From Arthrobacter sp. Leaf69 (GTDB lineage: Bacteria; Actinomycetota; Actinomycetes; Actinomycetales; Micrococcaceae), in the NCBI RefSeq assembly GCF_001422645.1, contig NZ_LMLR01000001.1, positions 5,492 through 67,260 of the forward strand: a stretch of DNA of 61,769 nucleotides, written 5' to 3'. Below the pieces are notes generated by a model, which did not search any database, was not told the DNA's origin, and saw only the letters and a list, made by a program, of their open reading frames with translations. Of the stretch, positions 28,004 to 37,080 are shown one piece after another. Position 1 is the stretch's first letter; each line of letters opens with the position of its first letter. The position numbers and the translations under genes are program-made.

Positions 28004-28030
28004 TAACGCGCGGCTGACCAGTGCCGATAA
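28004..28030 (+). promoter_or_regulatory. FliA-type promoter for flgB operon
   Basis: TAAC (28004-28007), 15 bp, GCCGATAA (28023-28030), the last being the textbook sigma-28 -10 element. It would serve flgB-flgC-fliE-fliF-fliG-fliH-fliI-fliJ and onwards to flgE. Confidence 0.85.
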
Positions 28031-28101
28031 CCACTGATAGAGCACGGATCGCTCGTTTAACGGCCACGGATCGGCCACCCCACCATCCCAGGCAGGACTC
28101 T

Positions 28102-28443
28102 GTGCTCGAATCCGTGACTTCCGCCGCCTTGGCCAGCGCCATGGACGGCCTGGCGCTGCGCCAGCGCGCCATCGCGAACAACATCGCGAACGTCAACACG
28201 CCGAATTACCACGCAAAGCGTGTCAGCTTCGAGGCGGCCCTCGCAGACTCCGTCAGGTCCGGTGACGGCAGCGTCGGCGCCACCACAGGCACCTCGCTGG
28301 AGCCCACCGGGTTGAACGGCAACAACGTCAACCTGGACACCGAGACCCTGTCCAACATCGACACCGTGCTGCGCTTCCAGTTCGCCGCCCGGGCCATCGG
28401 CGGGGAATTCAATGCAGTCCGCGCCGCGATGAGGACCAACTAA
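28102..28443 (+). CDS. flgB: Flagellar basal-body rod protein FlgB
   Basis: A 113-residue proximal rod protein: MDGLALRQRAIANNIANVNTPNYHAKRVSFEAALADSV is the rod signature. The start is taken as GTG 28102 (after AGGCAGGA); longer frames would begin inside the promoter -10 element at 28023. It overlaps flgC at TAATG. Confidence 0.93.
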   Translation: MLESVTSAALASAMDGLALRQRAIANNIANVNTPNYHAKRVSFEAALADSVRSGDGSVGATTGTSLEPTGLNGNNVNLDTETLSNIDTVLRFQFAARAIGGEFNAVRAAMRTN

Positions 28444-28835
28444 TGACGTTCGACGCAATCGGCATCGCCGGGTCGGCACTGACCGTACACCGCAAATGGC
28501 TGGACTCCGTCTCGGACAACCTTGCCAACATGAACAACGTCTCCCGCACCAGCGGACCGGCGTTCCAGGCCAAGTACGTCGAGGCCGCCGAAGGCGCGGA
28601 GGGCTCGGGCGTCTACGTCAAGAGCACCCAGCTCGGCAACGGCGAGGGCCGGATCGTTCACCAGCCGGACCACCCCCTGGCGGACGCCGACGGCAACGTG
28701 AAGTACCCGGACATTGACATGGCCGAACAGATGGGCGCCCTCATCATCGCCCAGCGCGGCTACCAGGCAAACGCGCAGGTAGTGGACCGCGCCCGTGAAA
28801 GCTACCTGGCCGCCCTTGAGATTGGAAGATCCTGA
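28443..28835 (+). CDS. flgC: Flagellar basal-body rod protein FlgC
   Basis: A 130-residue proximal rod protein. MTFDAIGIAGSALTVHRKWLDSVSDNLANMNNVSRTSGPAFQAKYVEAAE is the N-terminal rod motif and MGALIIAQRGYQANAQVVDRARESYLAALEIG the C-terminal one. It overlaps its neighbours by 1 nt on each side. Confidence 0.95.
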   Translation: MTFDAIGIAGSALTVHRKWLDSVSDNLANMNNVSRTSGPAFQAKYVEAAEGAEGSGVYVKSTQLGNGEGRIVHQPDHPLADADGNVKYPDIDMAEQMGALIIAQRGYQANAQVVDRARESYLAALEIGRS

Positions 28836-29140
28836 TGCCTGTTTCCCCGATCGCCCCCGTCCAGGGCGTCATGCCCACCGACTACCTGTCCGGAGCGGGT
28901 GCCGCTACCGGCACTGACGGCTCCGCCTTCGGCGCCTCCCTCACCGGGGCGGTGGACAACCTCCAGCAGCTTCAGTCGACGTCGAAGGAGCTCGCTGTCT
29001 CCGCTGTCACCGGCAACCTGGACGACATCCACAACGCCACCCTCGCGGCCAGCCGCGCCCAGATCACCCTTGAACTCGTGGCCACCATGCGCAACAAGGG
29101 CGTTGACGCCTTCAACGAGATTATGAGGATGCAGGCCTGA
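28835..29140 (+). CDS. fliE: Flagellar hook-basal body complex protein FliE
   Basis: A 101-residue FliE, which links the MS ring to the rod. The C-terminal NATLAASRAQITLELVATMRNKGVDAFNEIMRMQA is diagnostic. It is one base overlapped with flgC and fliF. Confidence 0.95.
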   Translation: MPVSPIAPVQGVMPTDYLSGAGAATGTDGSAFGASLTGAVDNLQQLQSTSKELAVSAVTGNLDDIHNATLAASRAQITLELVATMRNKGVDAFNEIMRMQA

Positions 29141-30747
29141 TGCCTCCGCAGATTACCGTCTTCTTCCAGCGCTTCGGCGCGGGCCTCAAAGGATTCACCG
29201 CCGGCCAGCGCACCATCGCCGTGATCGGCGCCGCGCTGCTGGTGGTGGGCATCATCGCGCTCTCCGCCTGGCTGTCCAAGCCCGCCCTGACGCCGCTGTT
29301 CTCCGGCCTCAAGGACACCGACGCCAACGGCATCGTGGAGCAACTGCGCGCGGACAACGTGCCGTATGAGCTGAGCGACGGCGGCTCCACCATCCTGGTG
29401 CCGCAGGACAAGGTCTACGACGAGCGCCTCAAGGCCGCCGCCGCCGGCCTGCCCACGGCCGCCGCCACCGGCTACTCCCTGCTGGACAAAATGGGGGTCA
29501 CCTCCTCCGAGTTCCAGCAGTCCGTCACCTACAAGCGGGCCCTCGAAGGGGAACTCGCGAGCACCATCTCCGCCATGGACGGCGTACAGACCGCCGCAGT
29601 CCGCCTCGCGATTCCGGAAAAGACCGTTTTCGTGTCCAAAACCCCGGACACCACCGCCTCCGTCTTCGTGGAGACGGCCCCCGGCTCCACCCTCTCCGGC
29701 GACAAAGTCCAGGCGATCGTGCACCTGACGTCGGCCGCCATCGAAAACCTCAAGCCCGCCAACGTCTCCGTTGTCGACTCGCAGGGCAACGTCCTGTCCT
29801 CCGTCGGCGGCGCCGCGGCGGGGTCCGCTTCCAAGCAGGCCTCCGACTACCAGCAGCGCACCTCCGACGCCGTCAAGGCCGTTATGGACCGCGTCGTTGG
29901 CCCCGGCAACTCCACCGTGGCGGTGGCCGCGGACATCACGGGCGAATCCGCCCAGCAGAAGAGCGAAACCTTCACCAACGCTCCGGGCGCCCTGCCGCTC
30001 AGCGAGTCCTCCAAAACCGAGAAATACACCGGTACCGGAGGAGGCGCCGCGGGAGTCCTCGGCCCGGACAACATCGCCGTTCCCGGCGACACCAGCGGAA
30101 ACGGCAGCTTCGACTCCTCCACCGAGACCAAGAACAATGCCGTCAACAAGATCACTGAGGACCGTGTGATCCCGGCCGGCGCCGTGAAACGGCAGACCAT
30201 CTCGGTGGCCGTCGACCAGGCCGCCGCCGGCGGACTCAACGTCGCCTCGCTGACCTCACTCGTCACCGCCGCCGCCGGAGTCGACGCCGCCCGCGGCGAC
30301 GTCGTGACGGTCGAAGTGGTGCCGTTCAGCACCGCCGCGGCGGACCAGGCTGCCGCCTCCCTCGAAGCGGCCAAAGCCGAACTCGAAGCCCAGAAGCAGT
30401 CAGCCTTCTTCACTACCCTCATCACGGCGGGCAGCATCCTGCTGGGACTGCTCATCCTGGCCCTCGTCATCGCCATCGTCCTGCGCCGCCGGCAGAAGCG
30501 CGAACCGGTGGACCTCGGCGAACGCCTCGACCTGGAGATGATGCCGGTCATGCCCACGGTCACGGCGCTGCCGCCGGCACCCGCGACGTCGGCCATCCCG
30601 CTCACCGCCCTGCCCCCAATTGTGCCGCCGCCGGCCCAGGTGGAGGCCGAGCGCCGCCGCTTCGAGATCGACAGCATGGTCGCCTCCAACCCGGAAAAAG
30701 CGGCCGACTACCTGCGCGGCCTCATGGATGACAGGCAGCCGGTATGA
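29140..30747 (+). CDS. fliF: Flagellar MS-ring protein FliF
   Basis: A 535-residue MS-ring protein. It has a membrane segment at residues ~27-48, the ring-building YscJ/FliF domain (TPLFSGLKDTDANGIVEQLRADNVPYELSDGGSTILVPQDKV), a second domain with NKITEDRVIPAGAVKRQTISVAVDQ, a second membrane segment (~427-450), and a C-terminal FliG-binding tail (RRFEIDSMVASNPEKAADYLRGLMDD). It overlaps fliG by 4 nt. Confidence 0.96.
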   Translation: MPPQITVFFQRFGAGLKGFTAGQRTIAVIGAALLVVGIIALSAWLSKPALTPLFSGLKDTDANGIVEQLRADNVPYELSDGGSTILVPQDKVYDERLKAAAAGLPTAAATGYSLLDKMGVTSSEFQQSVTYKRALEGELASTISAMDGVQTAAVRLAIPEKTVFVSKTPDTTASVFVETAPGSTLSGDKVQAIVHLTSAAIENLKPANVSVVDSQGNVLSSVGGAAAGSASKQASDYQQRTSDAVKAVMDRVVGPGNSTVAVAADITGESAQQKSETFTNAPGALPLSESSKTEKYTGTGGGAAGVLGPDNIAVPGDTSGNGSFDSSTETKNNAVNKITEDRVIPAGAVKRQTISVAVDQAAAGGLNVASLTSLVTAAAGVDAARGDVVTVEVVPFSTAAADQAAASLEAAKAELEAQKQSAFFTTLITAGSILLGLLILALVIAIVLRRRQKREPVDLGERLDLEMMPVMPTVTALPPAPATSAIPLTALPPIVPPPAQVEAERRRFEIDSMVASNPEKAADYLRGLMDDRQPV

Positions 30748-31760
30748 AACTAGCCGATTCGACCCTCACCGGAACCCAGCGTGCCGCCGTCGTTCTTATG
30801 CAGATGAGCCCGGCCAACGCCGCCAAGGTGATGGCCCAGTTCAACGACGCCGAGGCCGAGGACATCGCCGCGGAAATCGTCCGCCTGCGGAAGGTGGATC
30901 CGGAAGTCGCCGAGCAGATCATGAAGGACTTCCACGAAGCCGCGATGTCCAGCCCCCGGCAGGCCCGTGGCGGCCGCGAGCTGGCCGAAGGCCTCCTGGA
31001 GGCATCCTTCGGCTCGGAAAAGGCAGCCGGGCTGCTCAACCGGCTCACGGTCAACATGGCGGGCAAGTCCTTCGAATTCCTCGAGGACATTGAACCGGTC
31101 CAGATCCTTGCCCTGATCGACGGCGAACTGCCGCAGACCATCGCACTGGTGCTGGCGCACCTTAGCCCGCGCAAGGCCTCGGCCGTGATGTCCGGGCTGC
31201 CCGGCTCGCTGCGGGCCGACGTCGCCCTGAGCATCGCGACCATGGGTTCCGGCGCGCCCGAGGCCATCGGGATTGTGGCCGACACCCTCAAACTGCGCGG
31301 CGGCGCGGCCGTCTCGCAGCAGGCGTCCAAGGTGGTGGGCGGCATCCAGCCGCTGCTGGAAATCATCAACCGGACCGACGCCGGCACGGAACGTTCCGTG
31401 CTGGACGGCCTGGACCTGCTGGATCCGGACCTCGCCGTGGAAATCCGCGCCCAGATGGTCACCTTCGACGACATCGTGAAGCTGGAACGCCGCGACGTGC
31501 AGCTGGTCCTCCGCGGCCTGGACGCGTCCGTGCTGGCCGTCGCCATGAAGGGCGCCTCGGAACCGGTCCTGGAGACCATCACCACCAACGTTTCCGGCCG
31601 CAACCTGGAAATCCTCGAATCCGAGATCGCCGCCCTGGGCCCGCTGCGGGCCTCGCAGATCGAAGAAGCCCGTGCCGCCGTGGTGCGTTCCATCCGCGAG
31701 CTCGAGGCCGACGGCCAGATCACCATCCAGCGCGGGGACGAAGAGGACTATGTTTACTGA
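30744..31760 (+). CDS. fliG: Flagellar motor switch protein FliG
   Basis: A 338-residue switch protein. The N-terminal part contacts FliF (TGTQRAAVVLMQMSPANAAKVMAQF), the middle carries the EHPQ-like region (IDGELPQTIALVLAHLSPRKASAVMSGLP), and the C-terminal torque helix contains charged residues facing MotA (FDDIVKLERRDVQLVLRGLDASVLAVAMKGASEPVLE). It overlaps fliF by 4 nt and fliH by 11 nt. Confidence 0.96.
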   Translation: MKLADSTLTGTQRAAVVLMQMSPANAAKVMAQFNDAEAEDIAAEIVRLRKVDPEVAEQIMKDFHEAAMSSPRQARGGRELAEGLLEASFGSEKAAGLLNRLTVNMAGKSFEFLEDIEPVQILALIDGELPQTIALVLAHLSPRKASAVMSGLPGSLRADVALSIATMGSGAPEAIGIVADTLKLRGGAAVSQQASKVVGGIQPLLEIINRTDAGTERSVLDGLDLLDPDLAVEIRAQMVTFDDIVKLERRDVQLVLRGLDASVLAVAMKGASEPVLETITTNVSGRNLEILESEIAALGPLRASQIEEARAAVVRSIRELEADGQITIQRGDEEDYVY

Positions 31761-32403
31761 CGGGGCCGCGACCGACAGCGCCCCGGCACGGATTGTCTTC
31801 CCCTCGCTCCGCTCGAGCGGACCCGCCAGCGAACAGGCCGGCTACACCGAAGGCCACGCCGCCGGCTATGCGGCCGGGGTCCGGGCCGCCGCCAAGGAAC
31901 AGCGCCGCTGGCGCGACCGCATGTCCGCCGAGCAGGCCGCCTCACTGGCCGCCGGGCAGCAGGACCTCGATCGCGCGGTCCGTGCCCTGGCCGTGGCGCG
32001 GACGGACTTCTCACACCGCAACGTCCAGGCGCTGCACGACGCCGAGGAGGTCCTGGCCCGCACCGCGCTGGAACTCGCCGAGGCCATCCTGGGCTACGAA
32101 CTGGCCGAGGGCACCAGGACGGCCCGCGCCGCCCTGGACCGCGCCCTGTCCGGAAACGATGCCGCCACAGTGCTGGCCATCCGGCTGAACCCGGCCGACA
32201 TCGCGGTCCTGGCCAAGGAAGGCCAGGACTTGCCCGCCGGCCTGCCACTGCTCGCGGACCAATCGCTTAACCGCGGCGACGCCAAGGTCGAATACCAGCA
32301 AGGCTGGCTCGACGCGAGCCTCGGCAGCGCCCTGGCACGCGCCCGCGCAGCGCTTTTGGGCGACCAGGACTGGGACGAGAATTCGCAGGGGGACCAGCGA
32401 TGA
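31750..32403 (+). CDS. fliH: Flagellar export ATPase regulator FliH
   Basis: A 217-residue FliH-type protein: a GYTEGHAAGYAAGVRAAAKE glycine-repeat segment (residues ~29-48), a long coiled-coil, and a C-terminal domain with RLNPADIAVLAKEG and DAKVEYQQGWLDASLGSALARARAALL. It restrains and docks FliI. ATG 31750 was preferred to frame starts further upstream inside fliG. Confidence 0.88.
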   Translation: MFTDGAATDSAPARIVFPSLRSSGPASEQAGYTEGHAAGYAAGVRAAAKEQRRWRDRMSAEQAASLAAGQQDLDRAVRALAVARTDFSHRNVQALHDAEEVLARTALELAEAILGYELAEGTRTARAALDRALSGNDAATVLAIRLNPADIAVLAKEGQDLPAGLPLLADQSLNRGDAKVEYQQGWLDASLGSALARARAALLGDQDWDENSQGDQR

Positions 32404-33728
32404 TCGCCGACTGGCGTCCCAAGGGAGCCGACTACGCCGCGGCACTGCGCGCCGCCGCCCCGCAACGGGTAGGCGTCGTCACCTCGGTCATGGGCCTTGG
32501 CCTTGAAGTATCCGGACTGGACTGCGCCCTGGGCGACCTGGTGACCGTCGGCTCCAACCCGGGACTGGACGCCGAGGTGGTCGCCGCCCTGGACAGCTCC
32601 GTGCGCTGCATGCCGCTGGGCCGGCTGGCCGGCATCGCGGCGGGCGATCCCGTCCGGGCCAAGGGCGGCGCCGTCCTGGTCCCCACCGGATCAGGGCTCT
32701 TTGGCCGCGTCCTCGACGGCCTCGGCCGGCCCATCGACGGCAAGGGCCCCCTCACCAGCGGACCCCGCGTGCCGATCGACAACGAAGCCCCGAACGCCAT
32801 GAAACGCGCCCGCATCGGTACACCCCTGCAGACCGGCGTCCGCGTCCTGGACACCATGACCACCCTCGGCAAGGGACAGCGCATGGGGCTCTTCGCCGGT
32901 TCCGGCGTCGGAAAGTCGTCCCTGCTCTCGATGATCGCCCGCGGCACGGACGCGGAAGTCTCGGTGATCGCCCTCGTGGGGGAGCGCGGCCGTGAAGTCC
33001 GCGAGTTTCTCGAGGACGACCTCGGACCTGCCGGCCTGGCCCGTTCCGTCGTTGTGGTCGCCACCTCGGACGAACCCGCCCTGATGCGCATGCGCGCGGC
33101 GTTCACCGCGACGCGGATCGCCGAATCCTTCCGCGACAACGGCCAGGACGTGGTCCTGATGATGGATTCCCTCACCCGCGTGGCGATGGCCCAGCGGGAG
33201 ATCGGCCTCTCCGCCGGCGAGCCCCCCGCCACCCGCGGCTACCCGCCGTCGACCTTTTCCATCCTGGCCCGGCTGCTGGAACGCGCCGGCACCGCCGAGA
33301 CCGGCTCCGTCACGGGCATCTACACCGTGCTGGTGGACGGCGACGACCACAACGAACCGATCGCCGACGCCGCCCGCTCCATCCTGGACGGCCATGTGGT
33401 CCTGGACCGGAAGCTCGCCGTCACCGGGCACTTCCCCTCGGTGGATGTACTCGGCTCGGTCTCCCGCGTCGCCACGAAGGTCAACGCCCGCCCGCACCTT
33501 GACGCGGCGGCGACCCTGCGGCGCGTCCTCGCAGCCCGCAAGGCCGCGCAGGACCTGATCGACGTCGGCGCTTACCAGGCGGGCACCAACCCGCTGGTGG
33601 ACGCGGCCCTGAACCACGAGCAGGACATCAGCACCTTCCTGCAGCAGCCGATGGACGAATCCACGGCACACCCCGAGTCCTGGCAACGGCTCACCCATCT
33701 CACGTCGATCCTGGGAGCAGCAGCATGA
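32400..33728 (+). CDS. fliI: Flagellum-specific ATP synthase FliI
   Basis: A 442-residue export ATPase related to F1 beta. Walker A is GSGVGKSS (residues 167-174), Walker B is DVVLMMDSLTR, and the catalytic Glu sits in VGERGREVREFLED. The family segment GEPPATRGYPPSTFSILARLLERAG is complete. It unloads FliS/FlgN-bound cargo at the export gate. Overlaps fliH and fliJ by 4 nt. Confidence 0.96.
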   Translation: MIADWRPKGADYAAALRAAAPQRVGVVTSVMGLGLEVSGLDCALGDLVTVGSNPGLDAEVVAALDSSVRCMPLGRLAGIAAGDPVRAKGGAVLVPTGSGLFGRVLDGLGRPIDGKGPLTSGPRVPIDNEAPNAMKRARIGTPLQTGVRVLDTMTTLGKGQRMGLFAGSGVGKSSLLSMIARGTDAEVSVIALVGERGREVREFLEDDLGPAGLARSVVVVATSDEPALMRMRAAFTATRIAESFRDNGQDVVLMMDSLTRVAMAQREIGLSAGEPPATRGYPPSTFSILARLLERAGTAETGSVTGIYTVLVDGDDHNEPIADAARSILDGHVVLDRKLAVTGHFPSVDVLGSVSRVATKVNARPHLDAAATLRRVLAARKAAQDLIDVGAYQAGTNPLVDAALNHEQDISTFLQQPMDESTAHPESWQRLTHLTSILGAAA

Positions 33729-34159
33729 ACCGCCAATTCCCCCTGGCAGGGCTCCTGCGCCTCCGCCAGCTCCAGCAAGACCAGGCTGCCACCGGGCTGG
33801 CCGGTGCCCGCTCGCGTTCCAGCTCCGTGCGGGCGCGCGAAGCAGCCGCACGCCGTGACCTCGCCGAGGGAGACGCGCCCGTTTCGGGCTCCGCGTCCCT
33901 GCGGGCTGTGGCCGCGGCCCGGTCCTCGTCCCACAGCATGCTCGCGGACCTGCAGAACCTCTCGAGGATCGCGGAGACCGAGGAGGCCACGGCGCGCCAG
34001 GAGTTCATCGCCGCCCGCACCCGTTCCGTCGGCCTGGAGAAGCTGCAGGCCCGCCACGACGCCGAGGTGTTGACCGCGGACCTGCGCGCCGAACAGTCGG
34101 CCCTGGACGAGATCGCCTCCACTGTCTGGCACCGCGAAGAGCAGGAGGTGAGGTCATGA
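33725..34159 (+). CDS. fliJ: Flagellar export protein FliJ
   Basis: A 144-residue two-helix coiled-coil protein in the fliJ position directly after fliI. It starts MNRQFPLAGLLRLRQLQQDQAATGLAGARSR and remains strongly helical and Arg/Glu/Ala-rich. Assignment rests on position, length and coiled-coil form, as FliJ sequences diverge quickly. Confidence 0.82.
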   Translation: MNRQFPLAGLLRLRQLQQDQAATGLAGARSRSSSVRAREAAARRDLAEGDAPVSGSASLRAVAAARSSSHSMLADLQNLSRIAETEEATARQEFIAARTRSVGLEKLQARHDAEVLTADLRAEQSALDEIASTVWHREEQEVRS

Positions 34160-34833
34160 GCATGACCGAGGCTATCGGCCGGATGCAGGGCATCCAATCG
34201 ATGATCGCTGAATTGTCACGTCCCGCGGCCTCGGAGGCCAACACCACCGCGCTGAAGTCGGCGGCGTCGACGTCGCTCGCCACCGGTACCGGAAACGGAG
34301 ACGCCGGGTCCTTCACCGAAGCGCTGACCGCGGCACTGGGCGGAACCAACGGGACCGACGTGTCCTCCCTCGCCAACAGCCTGGGGCTGGGCGGCACGTC
34401 TCCGATCGGTGCGCTGAAGGGCATCACGCCGCCCGCCACCGTTCCAGCCGCAGGCACGGCGACTGGCAACGACGTCGTGGCCGTGGCTAAGAAGTACATC
34501 GGTGTCCCCTACGTCTGGGGCGGAACAAACCCGGCCACCGGGATGGACTGCTCCGGCTTCACCCAGCGGGTCTTCAAGGACCTCGGCGTTGAGATTCCCC
34601 GCGTGGTCAGTGACCAGATGCGCCAGGGCACTCCGGTGGCGTCCCTGGCCGAGGCAAAGCCCGGCGACCTGCTGGTGAGCTTCGGCGGGGACCACATCTC
34701 CATCTACCTGGGCAACGGCAAGGCCATCGACGCACCCGTCCCCGGCAAAACCATCCAGATCCGTGACGCCTGGGAACAGCACTCCAACCTGACCTCCATC
34801 CGGCGCATCGTCCCGGCCGGGACGGCGTCATGA
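34156..34833 (+). CDS. NlpC/P60 peptidoglycan hydrolase in the flagellar operon
   Basis: A 225-residue protein with a C-terminal NlpC/P60 domain (residues ~104-222): AKKYIGVPYVWGGTNPATGMDCSGFTQRVF with the catalytic Cys132, and FGGDHISIYLGNG with His180. The N-terminal ~100 residues are Ser/Thr/Ala-rich and resemble rod-associated N-termini (MTEAIGRMQGIQSMIAEL). No signal peptide is seen, so export by the flagellar secretion system is plausible. It occupies the place of FlgJ/lytic transglycosylase genes and likely opens the wall for the rod. Overlaps fliJ and fliK by 4 nt. Confidence 0.88.
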   Translation: MSMTEAIGRMQGIQSMIAELSRPAASEANTTALKSAASTSLATGTGNGDAGSFTEALTAALGGTNGTDVSSLANSLGLGGTSPIGALKGITPPATVPAAGTATGNDVVAVAKKYIGVPYVWGGTNPATGMDCSGFTQRVFKDLGVEIPRVVSDQMRQGTPVASLAEAKPGDLLVSFGGDHISIYLGNGKAIDAPVPGKTIQIRDAWEQHSNLTSIRRIVPAGTAS

Positions 34834-36596
34834 AAGGCATGGATCTGGGAACCGCGCTGTCCGTGCCGGTCCAGGGCCGCGGCGGCCAGGAGGGCGCACG
34901 CCCGCAGCCTGCCGCCGGGCGCCAGAACACCACGGCGTTCGCGGCAATGCTCCACGACGTTCAGGGCACAGCTGACTCAGCGCCGGGGCCCACCCCCGAC
35001 ACCGGCAGTGCCGTGGCCGATGACGCACAGATCAACGCTCCTTCCGGCGCCCCGGCCCAGCCGCCAGCCGGGGGAGCCGACGTCGGATCGGCGACGGCGC
35101 AGGATCCTGCCGCCGTGACCAACGCAGAGGCCAGCGCCGCCGGCAACCTGGTTCCGAACGCAGCCGCCAACGCGGCCTCGCTTCTGGGCGCCCCCACCCT
35201 GGCCGCCGTCCGTGAACTGCCCGCCGACGGGCGGGCCGGTCAGCCGCACGCTCTGGCGGCTGTTCCCGGCGTCACGTCAGTTGCCGGGGTTCCGGCGACC
35301 GGCAGCCCGGAGCACTCTGCGGCGCACCCCGCCGAGCCCGTAGCGGCGGCGCCGGTGCCGACGTCCGGACCCGATCCCCGGTTTGCCTCAGCAGCAGGAC
35401 CGCAGGCTGGAACCGTTCAGCCCGGAGGCGTTCAGTCCGGAACAGCGCAGCCCGGAACAGCGCAGGCGGCGGTGGCGGCGAGCGAACAGATCACCGGAAT
35501 GCGTTCCGGCCAGGCACTTCCCGCTGCGGGTGGACCCGCCGCGGTTGCCGGCGCCAGTGCCGCCGGCAGGGTGCCGGACGGCAGCGCGGCGTCAGCTGCC
35601 TACCCGGCGCAGCAGCCTGCCGGCACTCAGAACCCCTCCTCGGCTCCTTCCAAGGCCTCAACCGCGGCGCCCGCCCCAGGCCCGGGCACCACCGGCACGG
35701 CCCAGGAGTCCTTGCCGGTGCAAACCGTTGCCCCGGCTACTGCGGCAACTCCGGCAGTACCAACAGCAGCGGCGCTGGCGTCACGCGCGGGAACAGCGTC
35801 GCCAGCCTCACCGGCCTTGGCCTCAGCACCGTCGGCCGCCGTCGCGGGTCCCGCCGCGGCCGCAAGCACCGCCGCATTTCTCCCGGGCGCTGCTCTCCCG
35901 GGCGCTGCGCTCGCCGAGGGCGGCGGGTCCGGTGTCCGCCCCGAATCCACCCCGGCGGCCGCTCCCGCCGCTGCACCGGCTGCTGCACCCGCGCCGGCTC
36001 CCGCCGACGCGCTCGCCGCAGCTGGAAGCGCTGCCGCCGCGCCGCCGGCCAGCCAGCCGACGTCGTCCGCCGCTGCGCCACAACCTCCAGCTCCAGCGGC
36101 GCCCCAGCCGGGCGCCACGCTCCAGCCGCAGGTGGCGAAGCCGCTCTTCACCCTTGCCGGGGCACCGCAGGGACAGCACATCATGACGCTGCAGGTGACC
36201 CCGGAGGATCTTGGCCCGGTGACGGTCCGGGCGCAGATCGATGCCGCCGGCGTGCGGATCGAGCTCTTCGCCCCGGGCGACGCCGGGCGTGAGGCCATCC
36301 GCGGGATCCTGCCAGAACTCCGCAAGGAACTCGCTGATGCCGGATACGGGGCAAGCCTGGACGTTTCCGAGCACAGCGGGCCGGGCAGCGCCGCGCGGGA
36401 CGGCACCGGCCAGGACGGCACCGGCCGGGACGGAACCGGCCGGGACGGGCGGGACTCTGGTTCGGCGCCGGGAAACCGCAACGGCCCGGGCGATCAACGC
36501 CCCGGCCACCGCTGGGACGCCCTGGCCGACGGCGCGGCCCTGCTCAACGCCAGGACCCTGAACGGCCCCCAAACCACCCTCGACATTCTTGTCTGA
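34830..36596 (+). CDS. fliK: Flagellar hook-length control protein FliK
   Basis: A 588-residue FliK. The first ~430 residues are extremely Ala/Pro/Gly-rich and low in complexity, as expected of the molecular ruler. The conserved C-terminal domain (LFTLAGAPQGQHIMTLQVTPEDLGPVTVRAQIDAAGVRIELFAPGDAGREAIRGILPELRKELADAGY, residues ~436-510) switches export specificity. It is followed by a short repeat of a DGTGR-like motif (DNA 36402-36450) and a tail. The length of the low-complexity part may set hook length. Confidence 0.9.
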   Translation: MKGMDLGTALSVPVQGRGGQEGARPQPAAGRQNTTAFAAMLHDVQGTADSAPGPTPDTGSAVADDAQINAPSGAPAQPPAGGADVGSATAQDPAAVTNAEASAAGNLVPNAAANAASLLGAPTLAAVRELPADGRAGQPHALAAVPGVTSVAGVPATGSPEHSAAHPAEPVAAAPVPTSGPDPRFASAAGPQAGTVQPGGVQSGTAQPGTAQAAVAASEQITGMRSGQALPAAGGPAAVAGASAAGRVPDGSAASAAYPAQQPAGTQNPSSAPSKASTAAPAPGPGTTGTAQESLPVQTVAPATAATPAVPTAAALASRAGTASPASPALASAPSAAVAGPAAAASTAAFLPGAALPGAALAEGGGSGVRPESTPAAAPAAAPAAAPAPAPADALAAAGSAAAAPPASQPTSSAAAPQPPAPAAPQPGATLQPQVAKPLFTLAGAPQGQHIMTLQVTPEDLGPVTVRAQIDAAGVRIELFAPGDAGREAIRGILPELRKELADAGYGASLDVSEHSGPGSAARDGTGQDGTGRDGTGRDGRDSGSAPGNRNGPGDQRPGHRWDALADGAALLNARTLNGPQTTLDILV

Positions 36597-36614
36597 CACG
36601 AAGGAACGCGACTC

Positions 36615-37049
36615 ATGACGATCCAGCCCATCGCCCCGCAGCCGGTCACAGCCGCGGGGGAGACCTCGCAGGCAGCTGCCGTGCGGGCACCCGTGCAGAC
36701 CATGGATTCGGAGGTCTTTATGTCCCTCCTGGTCGCCCAGCTCAAGAACCAGAACCCGAGCGCGCCCATGGACACCAACCAGATGATGAGCCAGACCATC
36801 CAGCTCTCCATGATGGAAAAGATGCAGGAACTGACCACCAACAGCCAGGAAGGGTTCTCCCTGCAGATGCGGCAGGCCGCCGCCCAGCTGGTCGGCCAGT
36901 CCGTTGACTACACGCTCACTGACGGCACCACCGGCACGGGCATCGCCAGCTCCGTGTCCTACTCCGGAGCAGTTCCGACCGTCAAGGTTGGCGACCTCTC
37001 CATCCCCCTCGACTCCATCACCGGGCTCACCGCTCCGGCCGCTCCCTGA
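36615..37049 (+). CDS. flgD: Flagellar hook cap protein FlgD
   Basis: A 144-residue FlgD, shorter than the ~220-residue proteobacterial form. The conserved N-terminal region SEVFMSLLVAQLKNQNPSAPMDTNQMMSQTIQLSMMEKMQEL is clear, followed by a short beta part (VGQSVDYTLTDGTTGTGIASSVSYSGAVPTVKVGDLSIPLDSITGL). It lacks most of the outer domain. It forms the cap for hook assembly. Confidence 0.92.
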   Translation: MTIQPIAPQPVTAAGETSQAAAVRAPVQTMDSEVFMSLLVAQLKNQNPSAPMDTNQMMSQTIQLSMMEKMQELTTNSQEGFSLQMRQAAAQLVGQSVDYTLTDGTTGTGIASSVSYSGAVPTVKVGDLSIPLDSITGLTAPAAP

Positions 37050-37080
37050 CCAGTTTTCCACCCGTAGAAAGGCAGTTCCC

